Origin: Pelagomonas calceolata
Taxonomy: Eukaryota > Sar > Pelagophyceae > Pelagomonadales > Pelagomonadaceae
Reading direction: 5' to 3'
Length of the DNA: 64,000 nucleotides
Assembly: GCA_918797485.1 (NCBI GenBank)
Contig: CAKKNE010000005.1
Location: forward strand, 4,898,001 to 4,962,000
A model generated the notes under the pieces. The model did no database searches and was not told the origin of the DNA. It saw only the letters and a list, made by a program, of their open reading frames with translations. Below are positions 1-7,441 of the stretch, one piece after another; position 1 is the first letter of the stretch; each line of letters begins with the position of its first letter. Position numbers and translations under genes: made by a program.

Positions 1-660
1 GAGACGGTCCCGCCCGAGACACATAATACGACACTATCTCCAGATTCTCGAGCGCTCGAACGCGGCCGCAGTGTCCGGGGGTACCCCACGCATGTGCCCG
101 AGCCGTTTCCGTCTTTCGTGCATGCCGTCTAGCGATGGGGTGTAGGTCGCACCGCGGGGCGGTACGCCGAAAGTAATCTCAGCGACAGAATTGGTGCAGA
201 TAGCTGCCCCTGCGCGTTCCACTGGCTTCAGTACCTTCTCGGGCAGCCTCGGCTCAGCAAAAGTTTTTCGCGGGGAGCCTCGCGCGGCCCGCTAAGGTGC
301 GTCGAAGGGCCGAACTTCAGGCCAGCTTTTCTCGGCCGCTACAGGCGCACACTTGTCACGGCCAACGCGGCTGGGTAGCCCTGGCTATGGGCTTTCCAGC
401 GCACCAGCCCGTGACAAGTGTGCACCCGATGGGGCTGAGCACTGGACGTGTTTTGCCCCCAGTGGCGCCAGCTCTAGACTCAGTGGCGCTCCTCGAAGCC
501 TGGACGCTGCACCAAAAGCTGCCAGCCGCAGCAACTCTCGCGCCGGGACGCCTCCGAGCCCTATCTGACTGCTCGTGAGGAAAAGAACAGCCCACATTTC
601 GTGCGGGTACACGCAGCCCGAAGCTTTTGCGCGCATCCAAAGGGCTGCCCAGAGAGCAGG
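1..660. other. left-edge noncoding stretch
   Basis: No convincing gene is seen before the ATG at 661. Open frames on both strands here lack recognisable domains and look like GC-driven shadows. The stretch contains one inverted repeat, listed separately. It probably holds the 5' flank of the spermidine-synthase-like gene. Confidence 0.5.
347..423. repeat. inverted repeat, 15-bp perfect arms
   Basis: GCACACTTGTCACGG at 347-361 is the exact reverse complement of 409-423, with a 47-base spacer. It could be a cruciform or hairpin, or the remnant of a small inverted-repeat element. No target duplication was found. Confidence 0.6.
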
Positions 661-1875
661 ATGCCCGCCGAAGAGGCGGCGACGAGCGACAAAAAGCCGA
701 AGCAGAATGGCTGGCGGGCGCTCCTTCGCGCGCGGCGGCGCCGCGAGAAGCGGGAGAAGCGGCAGGAGATGATGATCAACCACAAGCCGAGCCTCTTCCG
801 CTGGCCCACGCGGGCTCTTCCAGCGGTGGCCGGCTGCCGCACGGAGCCCCACAAGCCGTGTTGCGTCAGCTGCGACCAGAACGTCGGCTCGCATTTGGTC
901 CTCGACCTTGGTGCTCGGCTGCTGGCGACGAGATCCGCATTCCAAGCGATCGAGGTCTTCGACACGGAGGCTTTCGGCCACGTGATGACCATCGACGGCG
1001 ATCTGCAGCTTACGGAGCTCGACGAGTGCCACTACCACGAGATGATGGTCCACGTGCCGCTCGCCTCGAGAAAACCCGGCGCCGGCGCGCCGCGCGTGTT
1101 GATCATCGGCGGCGGCGACGGCGGCTGCGCGCGCGAGGCGCTGCGCTGGCCCGGCGCGACCGTCACGCTCGTCGACATCGACGCCGCCGTCCTCGACGCC
1201 GCGCGGCGCTTCTTCCCGGCGTGCGCCGCGGGCCTCGACGACCCGCGCACGGAAGTTCACGTTTCAGACGGCGCCGCGTTCGCGGCGGCGGCGGCTGCGC
1301 GCGGCGACACCTACGACCTCGTCATCTGCGACTCGACGGATTGTAGCGCAGCAGAACGAGCGTCCGGGACGCTCTACACGGACGCCTTTTTCGTCTCAGT
1401 CGCGGCGCTCGTAGCGCCGGGCGGCTTCTTCTGTAGAAATTATACAAGTCTGCTCCTGTGCACATGGAAATCAAAATTTCACGGCGCGTTCGCTGAATCG
1501 TCGCGTCGACCTCCACGCCATCGACGCGACGCCTGCTCGACGGCGTGTGCACCCGACGCACTGTTTGATTTCCACACAGGTCTCCTCTGGAATACTGATG
1601 AAGCCGCAGCGACGCTGCCCCGCTACGCCGCGCATTTCGCGCACGCTAGCCCTTTTGTATGGAATCAACCGACATACTCGTCGGGCTCCTACTCGGCCCT
1701 CCTCTGCGGCGCCGCCGCGCCGTGCGCGACGCGTGACCTCGCCGCCATCGCCGCGACCCTCGGCGAGACGGACTACTGGACGCCCGCGGTTCACCGCGCA
1801 GCATTCGCTCTCCCCGCATTCGTGGCGCGCCGCATGAGTCCCTCAGCGCCCCCCGCGCCGCCCAACGAGTCCTAG
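661..1875 (+). CDS. spermidine-synthase-like aminopropyltransferase, one introner intron
   Basis: This is a polyamine aminopropyltransferase, which transfers the aminopropyl group of decarboxylated AdoMet to a diamine or polyamine. The N-terminal beta domain is followed by the AdoMet-site glycine motif GGGDGGCARE at about residue 145 and by the CDST motif at about residue 223, where the catalytic Asp is expected. The open frame extends upstream, but the first in-frame ATG is 661; an ATG pair at 769 is an alternative start. An introner intron (1448-1579, 132 nt) follows the residues FFCRNYT. Removing it joins them to SLLWNTDE and gives about 360 residues. The intron is a multiple of three and stop-free. 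The C-terminal half is weakly conserved, so substrate (spermidine or thermospermine type) is not resolved. It is tail-to-tail with an FAD oxidase gene 25 bp away. Confidence 0.85.
   Translation: MPAEEAATSDKKPKQNGWRALLRARRRREKREKRQEMMINHKPSLFRWPTRALPAVAGCRTEPHKPCCVSCDQNVGSHLVLDLGARLLATRSAFQAIEVFDTEAFGHVMTIDGDLQLTELDECHYHEMMVHVPLASRKPGAGAPRVLIIGGGDGGCAREALRWPGATVTLVDIDAAVLDAARRFFPACAAGLDDPRTEVHVSDGAAFAAAAAARGDTYDLVICDSTDCSAAERASGTLYTDAFFVSVAALVAPGGFFCRNYTSLLLCTWKSKFHGAFAESSRRPPRHRRDACSTACAPDALFDFHTGLLWNTDEAAATLPRYAAHFAHASPFVWNQPTYSSGSYSALLCGAAAPCATRDLAAIAATLGETDYWTPAVHRAAFALPAFVARRMSPSAPPAPPNES
1456..1579 (+). mobile_element. introner element IE1 (family I)
   Basis: The element is 124 bp and runs from CTGTGCACATGGAAATC to GATTTCCACACAG. 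The flanking 8-bp duplication is GTCTGCTC (1448-1455) and GTCTCCTC (1580-1587), 7 of 8 identical. The inferred intron is 1448-1579: GT comes from the upstream duplication copy and AG from the element end. The insertion is phase 1 in the aminopropyltransferase gene. The family I core hairpin is present. Confidence 0.92.
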
Positions 1876-1900
1876 TAGCACTATAACAAAATTAAAAAAC

Positions 1901-3541
1901 TCAGAGCGTCGGCGTCGCGAGAGCGAGTTCCTCCTGGGCGTCGGTTTGAACGAGGGCGCGCGCCGGCGTGTTGAGGCGGAAGACGGCCCCCGCGTCGCCA
2001 CGGGCGCGGCAGACGGCGTCCGCGGCCGTGGCGCCCCAGAAGTGCGCCTCCTCGACGAGCGGGAGCGACATGTCCGTGTGCGCGAAGACGAGCGCGCCCC
2101 CGAGAGCACTCCGCGGCGCCGCGGTCGCGCCGAAGACCCGCTCCAAGAACCCGGGCGCCGGCTTGGCCATGGCGCGCGGGAGCACGCGGACGTCGACCGC
2201 GCGGACGGCGGAGGGCGCGCCCGGGTGGGACCGCGCGACCTCGGCGACGGCCGCCGCCGCGAGGTCCTCGCGCGAGCGCGCCGCGAGCGCGGCGCGCTGC
2301 GCGTCGGGGTCCCCGTCGGCGAACGCGGCGTAGAGCGTCAGCACCGCCGGCCGCGGCCGCCGCAGCGCATCCAGGCAGTTCCCGCGGAAGCGTCGCTGGT
2401 GCGTGGAGACGACGAAGCCGAGCGAGGCCCGCGAGAGGTCGCCATCCGCCGCAGGCGCGCCGTCGGCCGCGGCGGCGTCGTACGCCACGTTGTCCCAGGC
2501 GGTGCCCGCGGGCGGGGCGGCGACGCGGAGGTTGGACACGACCCAGGGCGCGTACGCGAGCGGCGGCCCCGCGGCCTCGGGAGAGTCGAGCAGCGCCGCC
2601 GCCGCGTACCGCGGGAGCGCGCAGACCGCGTGCGCCGCGGTCACCTCGCGGAGGACGGGCGCGCCGCCGCCGCCGGCCGCGTAAGTGACGGCGACGCCCC
2701 CGGCGCGCGCGACGCAGCGGAGCGCGGGCGCGCGCGTCCGCACGTCGACGCCCGCTTTCGCGAGGCGGGCCGCGAGCGCCTCCGCGACGTGGCCCAGCCC
2801 GTCGGGCCACGTGTAGAGCGTTTCGCGGCCGCGCGCGCAGAAGTAGTGCAGCATGACCCACGCGCTGCAGTCCTGGGCCGCCGTGCCGTAGTCGTCCCGG
2901 AGGCAGTAGTCGACGAACCAGCGCAGCGCGGCCGTGCGGAAGCCGTGCGCCGCGAGCCAGTCCGCGGCCGACTCCTTGTCGAGCTCGCAGATCGTCGGGT
3001 CGCGCGAGCACGCGGCCACGGGCAGCACGAACGCGAAGCGGCCGTCGCGGCCCCGGCGCGTCGCGAAGGCCTCGATCTTGCCCCGGAACCGCCGCTGCTC
3101 GGCGCGGTCTGCACCCGTCCCGAACGGAGCGACGTCGAAGTTTGCGGGCATCGCGCGCTGCCACCGCTCCTCGGCGCGCAGGTAGAGCCGCTCGACGGGC
3201 GCGCGGCAGACGTCGCGCCGTGTCACGCCGAGCTCCTTGAGGAGCTGCGCGAACTCGTGCAGCTTGGACCGCCGCGACGGCACCGGCACGTAGCCGGCGC
3301 CGAGGGGGCAATCGCCGCCGGAGCGCGCGTTGCCGCCGATGGCGTCCGCGGCCTCGAGCAGCACGATCCGCTTCACGCCCCGCTTCGCCAGCCGGTGCGC
3401 CGCGCAGAGGCCCGCCAGGCCGCCGCCGAGCACTACGACGTCGAACGCCTCCGAGGACGCGGGCTCCGCGCCGCTCGTGTCCGACCGCAGCGCCGCGACC
3501 TCCGCCGCCGGGTCGACGCCGACGAAGTTGCCCGGTGGCAT
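1901..3541 (-). CDS. FAD-dependent amine-oxidase-like flavoprotein
   Basis: A 546-residue flavoprotein. The dinucleotide-binding motif VVVLGGGLAGLCAAHRL lies at about residues 35-50 and is followed by the acidic strand end LLEAADAIGGNAR, typical of the NAD(P)/FAD amine oxidase superfamily. A late motif resembling the C-terminal FAD contact is seen near ALVFAHTDMSLPLVEEAHFWG. No signal peptide is evident, so it is probably cytosolic. No intron is needed. The reading frame is clean from the ATG at 3541 to the stop. It is convergent with the aminopropyltransferase, which invites a polyamine-related role, but the substrate cannot be read from sequence; it could equally be a carotenoid- or protoporphyrin-type oxidase. 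Confidence 0.8.
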   Translation of the reverse strand: MPPGNFVGVDPAAEVAALRSDTSGAEPASSEAFDVVVLGGGLAGLCAAHRLAKRGVKRIVLLEAADAIGGNARSGGDCPLGAGYVPVPSRRSKLHEFAQLLKELGVTRRDVCRAPVERLYLRAEERWQRAMPANFDVAPFGTGADRAEQRRFRGKIEAFATRRGRDGRFAFVLPVAACSRDPTICELDKESAADWLAAHGFRTAALRWFVDYCLRDDYGTAAQDCSAWVMLHYFCARGRETLYTWPDGLGHVAEALAARLAKAGVDVRTRAPALRCVARAGGVAVTYAAGGGGAPVLREVTAAHAVCALPRYAAAALLDSPEAAGPPLAYAPWVVSNLRVAAPPAGTAWDNVAYDAAAADGAPAADGDLSRASLGFVVSTHQRRFRGNCLDALRRPRPAVLTLYAAFADGDPDAQRAALAARSREDLAAAAVAEVARSHPGAPSAVRAVDVRVLPRAMAKPAPGFLERVFGATAAPRSALGGALVFAHTDMSLPLVEEAHFWGATAADAVCRARGDAGAVFRLNTPARALVQTDAQEELALATPTL

Positions 3542-3666
3542 CTTCGTGACCGCTATTTATCGGCTGCCAGGACAGCACTCAAGCGGATGCAAACGCTCGA
3601 CAATTCATGAGTACCCAGGCAATCCTGCGAAGGCATCTGCGACCTTGTTGGGTTAACTTTTTTGGC

Positions 3667-3687
3667 CTAGCGATGTAAGATACTAGC
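3667..3687 (-). promoter_or_regulatory. dispersed CTAG palindromic element, copy 1
   Basis: CTAGCGATGTAAGATACTAGC, here one base past twenty so written as CTAGCG-ATGTAAGATACTAGC. It is a slightly diverged copy of the intergenic element, lying between the start of the FAD oxidase gene and the end of the Cys-rich membrane protein gene. Confidence 0.6.
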
Positions 3688-3790
3688 AGGGAAGTGCGTT
3701 CGGGTCGACAGCTTGCTAGTATGAAAGACGCGGGCCGCGCCCATCAGTCGTAGTAGAACTCCTTATACAGTAATATACACACCCGGCGCG

Positions 3791-4501
3791 TCAGGGCTTG
3801 CAGTAGCACCAGCCGCTGCCCTCGCCCTCGCATTCTGCGTCGAGGCAGCACCACGGGATCGTCGACGGCTCAGACGCCGTATGGTCGCAGGCATTTCCGG
3901 AAGCGTCCGCCGAGCACGCGTTCTGAGTGGCGGCGCATCCGGGGAAGGTCGCGTCGGTCCACGAGGCCATGCACGTTCGGTCCACGGTGAGGCATTCGCC
4001 GGAGGCGGGCTGCTTCGTCGGAGCGCCCGCGTTGCATCTACACCAACCCTCGTTCTCGCCCTCACAATTGTTCGTGGTGCAGCACCAGTGAAAACTGTCG
4101 TCGCAATTCGTACAGTACTCCTGGTGGCTGCTGCAGCCGTTTATCGTGTTGTCGGTCCACAAGGGCAGGCATTGCGTGGCGCTCGCCGTACAGTAACCGG
4201 GGGCATCGTGGCGGCTCTGGCCGCTGTCGTCGTCGCTTTTGCCGCCGCTCTCCTCGCGGGGGAGGAGTACCGCGAGTAGGACGATGAGGACGATGATGGG
4301 TACCGCAATGCCGAAAGCGATTAGATAGTGTACTTGGCGCAAGCGGCCACTACCGTCCCCCCCGCGCCGGTTCGCCATGTACTGGCGTCTTGCCGCCGCA
4401 TTGCCACGAACCGGCACGGCGACCTGGCCGGGCTGGCCCGGGTAGATCTTTTGCGACTCGACGACCTGGGCCTGCACCACCGGTGGCATCACCTCTGCCA
4501 T
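3791..4501 (-). CDS. Cys-rich single-pass membrane protein, intronless paralogue
   Basis: A 236-residue protein of unknown function. A short Gln/Val-rich N terminus contains QAQVV and GNAAARRQY. A transmembrane segment lies at about residues 57-80 (LIAFGIAVPIIVLIVLLAVLL). Two Cys-rich repeats follow, each with the pattern C..W....GC....C....WCC....C....WC.C. The Cys-rich half is a clear paralogue of the gene at 7442-8891. It has no introns: the sites holding introners IE5 and IE6 in the paralogue are uninterrupted here (4180-4187 and 4088-4095). Likely a membrane-anchored surface protein with disulfide-bonded lumenal or extracellular modules. Confidence 0.8.
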   Translation of the reverse strand: MAEVMPPVVQAQVVESQKIYPGQPGQVAVPVRGNAAARRQYMANRRGGDGSGRLRQVHYLIAFGIAVPIIVLIVLLAVLLPREESGGKSDDDSGQSRHDAPGYCTASATQCLPLWTDNTINGCSSHQEYCTNCDDSFHWCCTTNNCEGENEGWCRCNAGAPTKQPASGECLTVDRTCMASWTDATFPGCAATQNACSADASGNACDHTASEPSTIPWCCLDAECEGEGSGWCYCKP

Positions 4502-4662
4502 TTTATGGGTCTCCAGTAGTAATTTCCCCCCTAGTACGAGGAAGCGATGTGCTTGAGAATCTGGCAGCTACAATGCTTATGCGCATGCAGTCACACAGAA
4601 CTTCACTTGACACGGACACTGGCACTCCAGGGCGCTGGACTGAGGTTGCCGGTTTTGCTGGA

Positions 4663-4686
4663 GCTAGCGGCGTGTAAGGCACTAGC
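4663..4686 (-). promoter_or_regulatory. dispersed CTAG palindromic element, copy 2
   Basis: GCTAGCGGC-GTGTAAGGCACTAGC. It matches the consensus at nearly every position, in the GTAAGACACTAG orientation. It lies about 160 bp upstream of the minus-strand gene that starts at 4501. Confidence 0.7.
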
Positions 4687-4690
4687 AATA

Positions 4691-4721
4691 GCCTTAGCCT
4701 TAGCCTTAGCCTTAGCCTTAG
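4691..4721. repeat. (GCCTTA)5 microsatellite
   Basis: Five perfect tandem copies of the hexamer GCCTTA in noncoding DNA directly after a dispersed CTAG element. It is not the TTTAGGG or TTAGGG telomere unit. Confidence 0.9.
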
Positions 4722-5009
4722 TCTTCCCTGCGACTCAGCCCTTGCGTCCTAGTCCAGCCGGACGGGTGGGCCCGGGGGAGCGGGAGGGGTACGGGGGACC
4801 CTGCGACGTAACTAGCCTGAGCCTGAGCCTTGCACGTTAGGACTGCTAAAGGCGCCGTCGAGCCGCTCCGCACCGCTCCTTAAGCAAAGGCAGCGCCAAA
4901 ATCCAATTCTTGCGAGGCATAAGCACCGCACGCGGGCGCAAGTGCTGGCACAAACGGAATGTCAAATGCACCGAGAATGACGTTATACGCCATCCACGTC
5001 CCTACACCT

Positions 5010-7051
5010 CTACGCGCCCCAGCCCTGGACGGGCGCGCCGGGGACCGGTGCCGGCTCGCCCACGCCAGCGGCGGTCACGAGGGCGACGGGCGCCTGGTAG
5101 TGCGGCGGTGGCGGATACGCGCCGGGCCGTGGTGATGGCGCCTCGGCCGAGGTGGCGATGGCTCCCCACGCGCCGGGCGCGTGGACGTAGATGTTGTAGC
5201 CTGCGCGAGCGAGCCGTGAGTTTCGCGGCGACGGCGTCTCCCGCCACGCCATCGACGCGTGGAATTTCCGACACAGACGCGATACCGGGCCCGATCCCCG
5301 GCGGGAAGGTCGCCGCTATGAGCGCGCCTGTCGGGGCGCGGACGACGAAGGATGTGCCCGGTAACGCGCCCTGCGGCGCCGTGAATGTGAAGTCCTCTAA
5401 GGCGCGGAGAACGGCGGCGCCGGAGGGGTTCTGGGTCGTGGCGTTGACCTGTAAATCAAATAGTGAGTCGGGTCTGGCACCGCCACGCGATCGAGCAGGC
5501 GTCGCGTCGATGGCGTAGTAGAGGTCGACGCGACGATTCAGCAATGAAAGGTCGGCTTCGATCTTCTCGAGGACCTGCTCGCGCTCGACGGGCGCGACGA
5601 AGGCGCCGCGAAATTTGATTTGTGCACAGTTCACGACGTGCGCCGTCGCCTGCCAGAGCGCCTGGGAGAACTGCGGCACGAACTCGCCGCGGGCGGCGCT
5701 CGCGATCGCGTGGGCCGCGCGCAGCTCCGCCTCGACGAGCGGCGGCGGCGGGCCGGTCCACGACGAGACGGGCCGACAGACGACCGGCGCGGCCTCGACG
5801 GTTACCTGTGTGGAAATCAACCAGTGCGTCGAGTGCATGTGGAGGACGACGCGACGATTCAGCACGAACGCGCCGTGAAATTTTGACCACACAGACGGTC
5901 ACGGTCGGGTACGCGGGCGCGGTCGCGACGTAGTCCGCGGACTCGCCCTCGACGTAGGACGCGCGGCCGCTGTACTTTTGGCGGAGTGCGGCCAAACCAG
6001 AATTGGTGCGGGTGACGTCGTCGTCGTCGTCGTCGGACGATGACGAGGAGGCATTCTCCTCGACGACGCCGTCCATATCCACGGGCCCCACGACCAGCGG
6101 CTTCACCTCGAACGTACGAGGCGCCGCCGCCGCCCCCGTGGGCGGGAACGACGCGACGCCGGCCGGCGCCGGGGGCACGATCTCGAAGACGACGGCCAGC
6201 AGCGCCCCGAGGCGCACGAAGGACACCGTCGCGTCCCGCGGGAGCTGGCCGGCGGCGCCGCGGCCCAGCGCGGCGACGGCCGCGTCCTCGATATCGTCGT
6301 TGCGGTCCTCGACCGCGGCGGCGTCGTCGACCTCGAAGCAACAGCACACCATTTTCGTCGTCTTCCTGCCGTAGAACCCGCGGCACGCCGCCGCGACGTC
6401 GCGGATGAGCTGCCGCGCCGGGGGCCCGAGCTTCTGGCCCAGGCCGCAGTCGTTCAGGGTGTCCGCCGCCGCCTCGGGCTCCTTCGCGATCAGCGCGATG
6501 TCGACGACGGCGAAGTTCGGCCCGTCGGGCGGCAGCTCCGCGCGCCAGGCGTCGTCGTCCGCGGGCTCCGTCGTCGCCGCCGGCGCGTCGTAGAAGTCGG
6601 GCGCCACGTACCGGTGCGCCCGCCGCCACAGATGAAACTGCAGCGCGGTGCCGTTCTGGTCGTCGCCCGAGCAGTCGATGGCCCAGCGACGCTGCTCGGA
6701 GACCTCGTCGACCTCGGTGTGGTCCACAAAGTCTACGAGCCCACGAAAGAGCGCCGCGTAGGCCATCGGGCCCGCCATCAAGGGCCGCTGCGGCACGTAG
6801 CCGACGTGCGTGCGGTGGCGATGAGAGCGCCGGCCCATGAGCCCCACCGTCAGCGTGCCGCCCGCGGCCATGGTCACGGCCGCCCGGACCTGGAAGCGGT
6901 GGTAGGACCGGTGGCCGCGGTACGTAACGTGGGAGTGCGAGGGACCCCGGTGGTGGAAGAAGAAGCCGCCACGGTTGCGGCCTCGAGAGTAGCTGCTCCG
7001 GGACCCCCCAGAGCGGTGATGGTGGTGAGCTCCTTTGCCGCCCTTCCCCAT
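5010..7051 (-). CDS. His/Gly/Arg-rich protein with PAGV-PG-type C terminus, three introns
   Basis: Function not recognised. Exon 1 (7051-5903) starts with a His-, Gly- and Arg-rich segment and has an acidic Ser/Asp linker at about residues 340-352. Intron 5806-5902 (IE3) joins APAYPT to VTVEAAPVV in phase 0. Intron 5449-5637 (IE2, composite) and intron 5201-5285 (decayed) follow. The last splice yields GPGYNIYVHAPG, matching the PAGV-x-PG-x-x-F-x-V motif seen three times in the divergent neighbour at 7442. Total coding length is 557 codons, an exact multiple of three when all three introns are removed. It is divergent from the 7442 gene with about 390 bp between starts. The region between IE3 and IE2 is a helical stretch rich in Ala and Glu. 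Confidence 0.7.
5201..5285 (-). other. intron, probably a decayed introner
   Basis: Reading the minus strand, GTATCGCG precedes CTGTGTCGGAAATTCC, close to the introner left end, followed by a fragment of the family I core (CGTCGATGGCGTGG) and a CGCGCAG acceptor. No matching duplication or right repeat remains. The splice is supported because it joins GPG to YNIYVHAPG across a frame change. Confidence 0.65.
5449..5629 (-). mobile_element. introner element IE2 (family I, composite)
   Basis: A 181-bp element on the minus strand running from CTGTGCACAAATCAAATTT to TTGATTTACAG. Its core matches IE1 except for about 55 extra bases between GGCGCCTTCGT and CTGAATCGTCGCG. Intron 5449-5637 (189 nt) starts with GTCGTGAA. 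The downstream flank GTCAACGC matches only about half of it, so the duplication has diverged or the structure is rearranged. The intron is in frame and stop-free. Confidence 0.72.
5806..5894 (-). mobile_element. introner element IE3 (family I)
   Basis: An 89-bp element on the minus strand. The left end CTGTGTGGTCAAAATTT is followed by the core and ends TTGATTTCCACACAG. Duplications are GTGACCGT (5895-5902) and GTAACCGT (5798-5805), 7 of 8 identical. Intron 5806-5902 is 97 nt, phase 0, and its removal links two reading frames. Confidence 0.93.
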
Positions 7052-7054
7052 TGT

Positions 7055-7184
7055 GCGAAGCTACTCTTGTTGGGCAGAGGCGCCTCGGTCTGTTTTCTTT
7101 GGGCGCGCGAGGGCGCGAAGCTACCTCTTGTTGGCAGAGGCGCCTCGGCGCCTCGGTCTGTTTTTTGTGGGCGCGCGAGGGCGC
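7055..7184. repeat. tandem duplication, about 60-bp unit
   Basis: Two imperfect copies begin GCGAAGCTAC at 7055 and 7115 and run through CAGAGGCGCCTCGGTCTG to GGGCGCGCGAGGGCGCG. They lie between the divergent genes starting at 7051 and 7442, so they may sit in a shared promoter. Confidence 0.7.
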
Positions 7185-7351
7185 GACCCTCTTCCTGGCA
7201 GCCTCAAATGCCCGTTTTGTGGTTAGCGAGGACGCCCTGCGGTTGCACGTGCACGCGGGCAGCGAAGCAAAGACAGGACTGAAAGTTGGGCAGCTCAAAA
7301 AGTTGATGATTATAGCTGCCCATCTGCTGTCCCGACGGCTGTAAACAGACG

Positions 7352-7428
7352 CGCGACGCTGAACGGCCCCGTATAGCCGCGCACGCTGCACGGCCCCGTA
7401 TCATAGCCGCGCACGGCCCCGTAAGACG
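7352..7428. repeat. short tandem repeats ACGGCCCCGTA
   Basis: Three spaced copies of the 11-mer ACGGCCCCGTA alternate with AGCCGCGCACG immediately upstream of the ATG at 7442. Probably 5' leader or core promoter of that gene. Confidence 0.6.
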
Positions 7429-7441
7429 CACACTCACTACC

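Larger units (their letters stand above)
4502..5009. other. intergenic region with palindromic element and hexamer repeat
   Basis: No gene is recognised between the start of the Cys-rich protein and the end of the next minus-strand gene. It contains one dispersed CTAG element and a short hexamer array, listed separately. Confidence 0.6.

Noticed and set aside
385-1260. Long open frames opposite or out of phase with real genes (for example 385-1260 minus, 1946-3610 plus, 52871-54154 plus)
   Set aside because: Arg/Pro/Ala-rich products without domains, opposite genes with clear motifs. In high-GC DNA with GC-rich third positions, antisense and shifted frames stay open by composition.
4691-4721. 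TTAGCC repeats as interstitial telomere sequence
   Set aside because: Unit is GCCTTA/TAAGGC, not TTAGGG or TTTAGGG, and only five copies are present.
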